DNA of 64,000 nucleotides. Origin: Ecdyonurus torrentis (taxonomy: Eukaryota > Arthropoda > Insecta > Ephemeroptera > Heptageniidae). Shown here piece after piece: positions 54,394 to 64,000 of the stretch. The position numbers and the translations under genes were made by a program. Each line of letters starts with the position of its first letter. The stretch's first letter is position 1. The stretch is taken from contig OX439132.1 in assembly GCA_949318235.1 (NCBI GenBank), positions 9,426,338-9,490,337 of the forward strand, read 5' to 3'. The notes under the pieces are model-generated. The model ran no database searches. It was given only the letters and a program-made list of their open reading frames with translations, and had not been told where the DNA came from.

Positions 54394-56992
54394 GCATTGT
54401 AGTAACCTTTTTTTAAGGATAATGTTGAGACAATTACTGTAGCAAACCGGAGAAATTTAATTGTTGGATCGGGTATTTAAGTCACAGTTTACATATTTTA
54501 AGTTAATTATAACAGAAGGCTGTAAATTTACTCACTATTATATAAGAAGCTATTATCTTATATACCAAAATAATTTGAAATCTATATGATATTGTCCCCT
54601 ATAATAACATAATATACAGAAAAAAAATTATTATATTTATTTCCGCTGAGTAAACTTAAATTTTGTTGACACACAAATAATATTGTATCCAATCTAAATA
54701 ACATTGATTTTTTTTTCCTTGCTTTGTTTTTAACCAAAAAGCAGAAGTTTACTTTCCATGAATATATTACAGTAAATAATACACAATTTTCTTTAACCTT
54801 TAACTTTATACGATAGAAGTAGACAAAGACGACACAATTATTACAACAAATTTGACCTTCTCTCTCTATCTCTCTTACATTTTTTTTTCTGAATGATTTA
54901 TATACACAAACTTTTTTATTAACCTTCAGAACAAGTAGTTTAATATTTGATTTCCTTATTAAATTTATATCTATGAGGCAAAGGCTAAAATTAACGTTTT
55001 AGAAGTTTTTCTGCATTATCATCATCCCTCTATGTTTGCTGAAATTATTATCGTTGTCAAGCATCTACTGTTAGTATAACTCTTTGAATTACACCCTTGG
55101 GAAAAGTTGTGTATGCTTATGTATATTTATTTATGTTATTACGTTCTATAGGAACAAAATGCGACATCAAAATGCTACGGTCAACAATTTTGTCATCGCA
55201 AATTGGAAATGAGAAATAAAAATATAATAATATACTGTACGTGTATAGTAATAGAACATTGCGAGCTTAAATGCTAAAAGAAAACTTACTCATTACTCAT
55301 TATTTAAACATTATACCAATGAATTAAAATGATTAAAAAACAAAAACTAGATTAAAGTTGTAAATATTTTGATTGTATAAGCTTGGTTGCTCGTTGCACT
55401 TGGTTAAAATTAATATACAGTATTGTTCCAAATGATATATGAGTAAACATGACCATCAAGGAAGAAATTATTATTACTGTATCGTTCAAGGTACTTTACC
55501 ATTAAAGTAAACAATACACATACATAATACAGTCTGTCATTAAGTAAGTTTATATCATCCACCTCGTGAGTAAAGAAAGTGAATCTATTTTTGTGTTTTA
55601 TTTAATTGTTGATGAAGGTCAAGAGATAAAAGTGAAAGGTATTATATTTTATTACATATTAGTCAATATTAAAATATTACTCATATCGTATCACAGTTAT
55701 AATAATCTATTATTGACATACTGTATTTCAATGATGTTTATTTTTTGTTTACGAGTGCATTAAATAAATAATGTGCACAGCAACACTTTCAAAAATCCAT
55801 GCAATATTTATAAACCTGCAAAAAGTATACATATTAGAAACAAGGTGACCTTGCCATTGGCTTTGCTTCTCTATAATTTAGTTGAATGTCATGAATGATA
55901 CAGAATTTTTTTTAAGAAAAAAATTTAAAAAATAAATTAACAAACATGGAAACATAAAAAGGTTGTTACTTTGTTTGTTTTCTTGTTCGTTTCAATTTCT
56001 GATATTTGGACATAATTGTTTTTAATCATAATATAATAATATTATTATTATTTTATAGAAAATAAGTTTGTAAACAAACATGAAAGAAAAATAACGAAAT
56101 ACGTTCTTTACTGTCTTCTAAATCCAGGAAAGTTTTTTTATGCAGAATAATTTCATGGCATTTACTTTATATTTTTATACATAGACTTGTATAATTTCTA
56201 TGTATTTTTATACCATAAAAATCAAAGAGGTACCACGAGATGTATACCAATTACCAACTACCAACAGCTTATTTAGTTTGAAGATAAAGTCGCATACAAA
56301 TAAAAGACATTGAATAAATGTTTTTAATTAAAATAATAAAAAACACGAAAATTCAGTTTTTTGACTTTATATTAAAACGAGAAAAAAAAATCACATAAAA
56401 TTGTATAAAACAGATGTGATAAAAGCTCGTAAATATCTGTTAAAGTAAACGTTACTATCAAAGCTGATGCCATAGGTGCTGAAAGAAAAATTTCATGAAT
56501 TTCAAGTCTTGTTCTTTTGCATAATACATGACATCTTAAAGGCAGATATTGTGAAATCCCAAGATGATACTATATTCAAAGTGTGTATATGCGAGCTAAG
56601 AAATATTTTCTACTCGTGCACTCGGGAAATTCTATAGTGTAGGTGAGTGACGCAAGTTGAAAATATTTTTTTCTCTCTCGATCTGTCTATCTCTCCCTCT
56701 CTACAGATAACATTGAACATTTCAATAATATGTTTTCATCTAAGTTACTTTATAGTAAAATCTCATAATAAGAGGAGTTTGTGGTACAAATAATTGTGTT
56801 TTGATATGGAAATGTTTCTGAAGAGATAAAAAATTATATGATAAAGTTCTTTACGTATTTTTGGTATATATAAGAAAAATTGGAATAATTTTACTATAAT
56901 TAAGTAATAAACTGAAATAATTATTAAATAATTTTCCCTAAGAGCTCTTATCAGGCTTTACACCTAGGAAAAATTCAGCATCAATATAACAC

Positions 56993-57104
56993 TAATGTTG
57001 TTCGTAAACCCTGTTCTCTTGCACCAAAAAATGCGCATTCCAATTGAATAACCAAAGGCGATCGTCATTTTTGGTGCAGAGAACAGGGTTAACGAACAGC
57101 ATTA
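56993..57104. mobile_element. MITE family D, copy 3 (best preserved)
   Basis: 112 bp. The left arm TAATGTTGTTCGTAAACCCT and GTTCTCTTGCACCAAAAAAT pair with the right arm ATTTTTGGTGCAGAGAAC and AGGGTTAACGAACAGCATTA. Nearly the whole element is a hairpin. Confidence 0.8.
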
Positions 57105-58096
57105 CTGCATTTGTAATTTGTAATAATTTGAATTATAAAATTAAGATTTACCTTATTTACTGATGATCATTATTGATGATTAATGATTACTTTAATTTGA
57201 ACTATCATCCTGGAATCTTAATCGTCTTTACATTTACGTGGATTTTTCATATTCATATGAGCGATACAAAAGTTTAAGAGTAGGGAATTTGTTTTTAATG
57301 TATAGTCCGTGAATCGCTTTTTCGATAACCACAACACATCACTATGACTATATAGCGTAGAATAATAATAATAAATGATTTTTATTAAGAGGCCAAAAAA
57401 GGTACATACCCACTTACATGGTCCTCTAACTTGTTTAACAATATGGTCAGTGTATTTCATTTTTAACACAAGAATGTTATCTTGTTCCTGTTTTCCATTG
57501 TGTAAATTAATTATTAAAATGATTAGTCACATAAATAATTTTAGTTCTATTGTATAACGTATAGCACACAAAAATAAATCCGTTTAAAATCATGAGCATG
57601 CTTTTTTGTACATATAATTATATGCTACGTAGCATATAATATCATTTTATTTTAATAAATACATAATTTAAATTTATATAACATAAAAAAAAAAAAATGT
57701 TTATTTCAAATTTCAAAATTAAAAAAATAAAGAGCACTATCACTTGTAACATTTCACTGCAAGGAATCTATAGTAATTATTCTTACGATGCTAAACCTTG
57801 CTTACAATTTAACCATGGTTTACTAAAAAAAAATGTACCGGAATGATATTAATTGCAGTATTTAAACAAACACTATAATATTTATGATATGTACAGTATA
57901 TTAATTGGAAAACAACAACTTTTACTTCAATTTTTAAAATTATAACCATGATAATAAGTTAATTATTAATTAAGAAATAATTCGATCTACTAAATTATTT
58001 ACGCTTCGTTTACTTAACTTATTATTATAACATACAAACTTACAATTAGGAATTGTGTAATCGTTACAGGAAAGTAAAATTTGTACTTTATTTTAT

Positions 58097-58132
<36 letters not shown>

Positions 58133-58890
58133 TATCTCTAAATAGCGTAGACTCAACACTTTATCAACAAACTGTTTTTGCATGCTGTCTTTCATTATCA
58201 GCTCAAACTTATATACATTACATTTTACATTGGATCTTGAATACATATTTATACTTATTTAGAGTACGTAAAAAAGATGGGAAATTTTATTTCTCCAAAA
58301 AATTAAATCTAATCTATAGATATAAGAGCTTGTATTGATCAGATCGGTACGAGATGAAATAAGAGAAGGTCGAAATAAAACTTTCTGTGCGAAAATCTTT
58401 CTCTATTGTATTGATAAAAATCATGAAGAAAAGATTAACTTCTTGCCGATGTACAGTACGTAATGAAAGTTTTATTTCTTAACATACATAATTCATATAC
58501 TATTGATTAATTTTAAAATATTTTGTTATTGTTTAACTTTCAACTTCACTGAGTTTATTGAAAAAGTTTTTTTTTTTTTTTTTTTTTTTTTTTCTTGACA
58601 TAGAACAAACGATTACTTACTTTTTCCCCATGTTCTGCTGGCTTTAAAAAAAAATTCTAATAAATAAGATGAGTTTTCAAGACATTACTATAAAAATGTT
58701 CATCGCACAAAAGATGACATTTTTTTTTTTTCCTAGCAATATTTTCTAGGCAAAAAATACGTGATCTGCATAAAAGTACACCAAACCTAGTTCCATAAAT
58801 ATAGTAGGGTAACAACATGAATAAAAAAATTATTTAATATTAGTTTTCTTGTAATAAAAATATGCAAATAATTTTTTCTTAACTTTTTAA

Positions 58891-61333
58891 CAGTCATGGA
58901 GTATCGGTATCGACTACGATACGATATCCGATACTATACCGATACTTTTATCGTATCGGTATAGTATCGGGGCCTTTATTTAACTTAGTATCGAATATCG
59001 GTATCGATCACCGATATCAGCAAAATATCGTCGAATTTCGATACTTTTTTCCGATACTTTGAGACTTTTGCTCGCTCTCATAAAATAAGTCAAAATACAA
59101 AAAAAAAATACAAAAAAAAAAATAAAAAAAAAAATAATAAAAATAAAAACTTTAGAATTTAGAAGCAACGAGAACATTCCACAAGTAGTGATTATCTGGA
59201 CAATAAAAGTCACTCCTATATTTTTCATTTTGCTATAACAACAGCTAGGGCAGGGCGACGTGCAAAAAAAGTATTTTTATTTTATACCTTTTCAGTATAA
59301 GTATTAAAAGAATAAAGCATGGAGCCACCAGGTAATGCTAAAAACTGTTGTATTTTTACATACAATAAAAATAAAACAACGGTGTTAAATTTTTTTTCTG
59401 AGCGATTGTCGTCAAGTTTCTGAGAAATCCGTCGTGTGCTTGTACACTATCTATGATCTCTCCTAATGACTAAAGCGCCGGTAGAAAGCACAATAAAATA
59501 ATATAACCCAATGATTGACATTTTAAAACTTTGAACTGTAAACTAATTCAATGCATTACAAATAACAAAAGATGGAGCATACTTCCATTAATATCTTTCT
59601 ACGAAATTTTTACAAGGTTAAAAATTTTAAAAGGCTTACAAAATCAAAGGATTTTGGCGACCAGAGGGGAAATTTGGACTTTAACCCCTTTGGTTTAGCG
59701 GGGATGATTTGAGCCCCACCATGGGGACACGAACTGTTGACATAGGAAACTCAGCGGTTTTCCTCAGATTCGTGGATACTTTCAGAGGATTAACATTAAT
59801 TTAGCTCACGTTGTTATATAATAACCTTTTTTAAAAACATCTAGAGGTAAGTACTTTTTTAGTATTATATATAATTATTTTGAATTTTATTTTGTTGTAT
59901 GCGCATTCAAAAACTAAAAATCGTCAGCTTTTTGTAATTATATTCGCATAAAAATGACTATGTAAGACGTTTAAAATATTTAAATTATATTAACAGTAAG
60001 ACGAAGAAAAAAAAAAAAAAAAAAAAACAGGAGTGTGATTCATTCTTTTACTGATCTATAGTAATTAAATTATCTATTTATTTTATTTTTTTTCATTATT
60101 TATTTATTCATTCATTTTTTAATTGTGATGCCAAAAGCACTAGATATTTTTCTAAAGGTTAAAGGTTAAATCTAGTGCATTTGTTACTAAACAATTTTTG
60201 ATTAAATAATAAACAAAATATACACATTACAATATATGACAATAAAATTTCAAGTTCTTTTTAGTTTTTAATTCATAATTTATATAATATAAATATGCTT
60301 TATGATAATTTTCATGCACTGCTTTAATAAACAATTAAGATTAGAGAGATTATATATGATGAAAAAAAAATCAAGCCACCTCCATAATCATTGAAACCTT
60401 CTTATAGACAATAATTAAATATATTTTGCCTTTTTCCTTTTCTTTTGAATTTGTTGATAGTTGTTGTACATAATTATAAAGTAAGTTCAAGGTAAATGTT
60501 TCTAAATGTTTGCTAACTATACATAACAAGTAAGCTTTACTTAAGATTATATAAGACAAAAAAAAATCAATGATAAAAAGAGTTTAAAATTATAAAACTT
60601 GTATTTTTAATTATTATGTATGCTAAACTAAAGCACGATCAATTGATAAATTATTATTAAAAGTTCCATTACAGGAATATTATAATTTTGAATTTTCTAT
60701 TCATTTTATATGCTTAATCGGTGTTGGTACAATAAAAAAAAAACGAAAGCTAAAGATACTTTATTTTATCAAATAAAAAATACCATGAAAAAAAATTAAA
60801 TTTATTAAATATTTGAAAATTAATTCTATACTAAATAAGGAAATTGCTAATTCATAAATATATAACAAAAGTGCCTGGAAACAGTAATAAAGGATATTCT
60901 ATCATTCAATGTCATTAAACGAATTAAATTTTTAATTTTATTATTTTTTTTTTAAATCTACTATAATTTATTTTTGTCATTTTAGTTTAACAAACGAACA
61001 ATAGAATAAAATAAATAAATAAATCAATAAATAAGTGAATATTAATAGGTAAATAAAATAATAAATAAATGTGATAAAAATGTGCATGGATTTTATTATA
61101 TAAATTTATATCTCAAAGATGAGAGAGAAAAAAAAAATGAAATTTTTGGTGTAATATTTATGTACGAGATATAGCAAAAATATCGAAAAAGTATCGGAAA
61201 ATATCGGTATCGTATCGGTATCGTATCGGAGCAAATTTTTTTTGCGAGTATCGTATCGGTATCGGTATCGGCAAAATTTAAAAATATCGGTATCGTATCG
61301 GTATCGAAAATTTTGGTATCGACTCCATGACTG
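58891..61333. mobile_element. 2.4-kb inverted-repeat element with TATCGG-rich ends
   Basis: Ends CAGTCATGGAGT and ACTCCATGACTG are inverted. Each is followed inward by 150-190 bp of degenerate TATCGGTATCG repeats, inverted between the ends. CAG...CTG termini suggest a hAT-like element. The flanks (CTTTTTAA; TTTTTTAA a few bases out) may be a decayed 8-bp duplication. The 2.1-kb interior is AT-rich with no transposase frame. A (GA)n run lies just outside. Confidence 0.65.
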
Positions 61334-61396
61334 CAGTTTTTTAAGAATATGATAATTAAAAATTGGCTCCACTGAACTTAAAAATAAAGTGTGTGT

Positions 61397-61400
<4 letters not shown>

Positions 61401-61441
<41 letters not shown>
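61401..61441. repeat. (GA)n microsatellite
   Basis: Perfect GA run following GTGTGTGTATGC. Confidence 0.9.
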
Positions 61442-61443
<2 letters not shown>

Positions 61444-62517
61444 GATAAAACATTGAAAGTAAAAATTTCCAGAACAAAGTTAAAATCTATATTTTATTTT
61501 AAATAATATTTTATATTCAAATTTTAAACCCCGTACACAATACAAAACATCTACGTCCCTTATTTGCATAAATCTCACTTGTGTGACGTCATACAACGAC
61601 AGTTTAGTAATCTATTTATCTTAATGTATAATGCGTGTAATGATACCTAGTTATAAATTTAAACAAGAAATATTATTGTATTAATAATATACAGTTATAA
61701 AATTCATGTGTGGTATGAATTTATTATTAAAATTTTAAATAATTAATTAAACTATAATTTATAAAATTATACATAATTTAATTAGATTTGCATGATAAAA
61801 TTACGTCGTATATTATGATTATAATAAATAAAATAAAAATGTACGCAACATTTACATTGTATACGCGGATGTTTTAAACCGGACATTCATGTCAATTATT
61901 CGTACAATTATTAATCATTGAAATTTCTAAAAAATATATAATATAAAAAAAGGAAATTACAACAAAATAAGCTCTGAACTATTATGTAAATTAGGTACAT
62001 ACACAATAAAATGATTTTTTATGTCACGTTACCAACATAAAACTACATACCCTAATTTCAATTGTAAATTTTATTCATTGTCATGATGTTTTGTTCTCCC
62101 CTGCTCGTGTCCTACATTCATAAATGAGTGTTTTTTTTTTTTTTCTTCTTCTTCTTCGGATGCAAATTTGCTTCTATTTTTTATTTTAGTATGTTAATGA
62201 TGTTATATTTCACGTGCCTAAAAGTTATATTGCTAAGATTTTCTGATGTAAATATGATTATGTTTTATGTAATGAACAAATATAATCAGCTATAACAGCC
62301 ACGTTTGTTCGTTAATCAATGGAGGTTATCGGTAAAGAAAAAAAAATCAATTAGCTAGCTTTAAACACGTTAAAGTGTATCTACATCCCACATTTAAATA
62401 TTTCCAACGTTAGTGCAGAAGTTTTCCATAAAAAAAAAAAAAAAAAAAAAAAAGTTCCGCAATGATAAAGGATAGGAAATTATGAGAATCCTATAAGCTT
62501 TTTCCGGCGCACCTCAC

Positions 62518-62560
62518 CAATAACCTCGTAATTCTGATCACGAAACATGACTACTTCTGT
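62518..62560 (-). other. Candidate 43-nt micro-exon upstream of the kinase
   Basis: On the minus strand TTTAATTTACAG precedes a 43-nt segment ending at a donor-like ATTG|GTGAGG. Only one frame is open (TEVVMFRDQNYEVI). It ends with one base of a codon, the phase needed by the kinase exon at 38651, and it contains an ATG. The local GC content is above background. Plausible but unproven; it may belong to another gene. Confidence 0.2.
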
Positions 62561-62763
62561 CTGTAAATTAAATACAATAATGTTAGTACTATAAAATATA
62601 CGAGTATTTAATTTTTGGAATGTCACTCTCACTAGAAAACGACAGAATCTAAAACCTTTCCGATTTGTCCTACGCCGTTACGATTGAGAAAATATTACGC
62701 TGCAAGTTGATGACAAAAACGGACATTTATAAACAGCACCTTGTTATATTGTACTGTATATAG

Positions 62764-62856
62764 TAACCCGATTGTAACCCGCAGATGCAAACTACAAACT
62801 ACGCACTTTGTTCGGTGCTCCGCGCATCACTGGTGATGAAACAGTTAATCGGGTAA
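62764..62856. repeat. Short ~93-bp foldback repeat
   Basis: TAACCCGATT at the left and AATCGGGTAA at the right are inverted copies. The interior is GC-richer than its surroundings. Possibly a small MITE. Confidence 0.4.
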
Positions 62857-64000
62857 TCATACTATGATCTCTCTCATCCGTAACATCATCAGAGAATATA
62901 TCACATCAAATATTGTTGCTAAAATAAATTAATCAAATACAATTCTTTTGCTTTACAATATAATATTAGCAATAACAAAATATAACGACGAAATAAATTT
63001 AATAAGATCTTTATTACGTTTGTATAAAATAAATAGTCTTTGATCAATAAATTTATTTATTTATAATATGTTATTTATTTTATTCATTCAGAAAATATCT
63101 TTTCTTTTGAGATTTCAGTATTATACAGAGTGAAGTGTGCTTTCAGAATCATGAACCTGGAAATGAGTAAATTTAAGAAAATCAATATTAAACGTCAGAA
63201 AATCATACATGTATGTTGATTAAAAAAGTAGCAGCGAAATAGATTTTTTTATATACATAATATACAAACGAAACACTCCTCTCTCAATAATCTCACAAAT
63301 TATTACGCAAACACAAGAAAATAATTAAACAGAAAAAGAGTACGAACATACAACATTTCATTTCCAATTTTAACAAATCATACCCGATGATGACGTAAAT
63401 ATCGTAATATAAAAAAATCTTATTGTTGAGCAGAAAAGAAAAAGTATAAGGAAAAAAATAAATAATAACAGTATAATAATGACGAAGCATTATAAATAAA
63501 TCACATTATTTATTTTTTTTTTTTTTATAATCAGACATTTAAATTATATATTCTCCAAACGTCATCTTTTATGTTGAAAAATCCTCAACATGTACATGTA
63601 CATACCATATTAAGATTTAATTATTAAGAGTTTATAGAGAGAGATAAAGAGGTTCAAGCTCAATGCAGAGAATCACCTGTATGTCGCAACAAACTGCATT
63701 ACGAGTTTTCTGTAGAGAGAGTGCAACTGCATAAAACCAAAACACATCAGAATAAAACTGCACTTTCAAACTTCTATAATATGCGCAATATGAGAAAAGT
63801 GAAAATACTTCATCATAACATGTCAGAGTCGAACATGTATTACTATATAATTATTTTGCAGTCTCATATTGGCAAAATTAATATCATAATTATACATTTT
63901 TTTTGTAAAGTAATATGACAATGACCTAGGTAACCTAGCTTTTATTTCTTTCGTTATTTGCGACATGACCTGGATGTGTGAATAATTTAATTTTATTATT

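Noticed and set aside
59572..59709. Short ATG-started frame (MEHTSINIFLRNFYKV) inside the 2.4-kb element
   Set aside because: Under 50 codons, no recognisable domain, expected by chance.

Overview
The window is a stretch of animal nuclear DNA: very AT-rich, with GT-AG spliced genes, many small inverted-repeat transposons, long A/T homopolymers and AT/GA microsatellites. The encoded proteins are clear metazoan orthologues. The 127-residue SNU13 has arthropod-like termini (MTEEVNPKA at the start, NEGSQLK near the end), so I infer an arthropod, most likely an insect with a repeat-rich genome. The sequence alone does not settle the species or order.

Positions 1-17,450 hold a compact cluster of four complete genes in alternating orientation: DMC1 (minus, meiotic recombinase), SNU13 (plus, K-turn RNA-binding protein), ALG1 (minus, first ER mannosyltransferase of N-glycan synthesis) and ANKRD54 (plus, ankyrin-repeat adaptor). 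DMC1/SNU13 and ALG1/ANKRD54 are head to head over 573 and 434 bp, so each pair probably shares a bidirectional promoter. SNU13/ALG1 are tail to tail over 231 bp. All intron phases were checked by joining exons, and every reading frame closes.

Positions 17,435-23,044 are non-coding and lie between the converging ends of ANKRD54 and a sphingosine kinase gene. The kinase (minus) has its last eight exons at 23,045-38,651. Its 5' coding part is missing: the first exon seen starts at an acceptor in mid-codon. Positions 38,652-64,000 contain no recognisable gene and are probably the upstream intron(s) or 5' flank of the kinase. They hold microsatellites, MITEs, a 2.4-kb inverted-repeat element and a few doubtful exon-like segments.

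The most unusual content is in the introns. ANKRD54 intron 3 carries a nearly perfect inverted repeat (two ~246-bp arms, ~24-bp loop) nested inside an older MITE. It would fold into a long double-stranded RNA in every ANKRD54 pre-mRNA. One ALG1 intron is about 85% a single MITE. SNU13 intron 2 is packed end to end with at least five elements. At least six MITE families recur, several with TGACGTCA palindromes or TTAA target sites. I see no CRISPR array, operon, rRNA or convincing tRNA. The genes do not form one pathway; they are unrelated housekeeping or germline functions that are neighbours.
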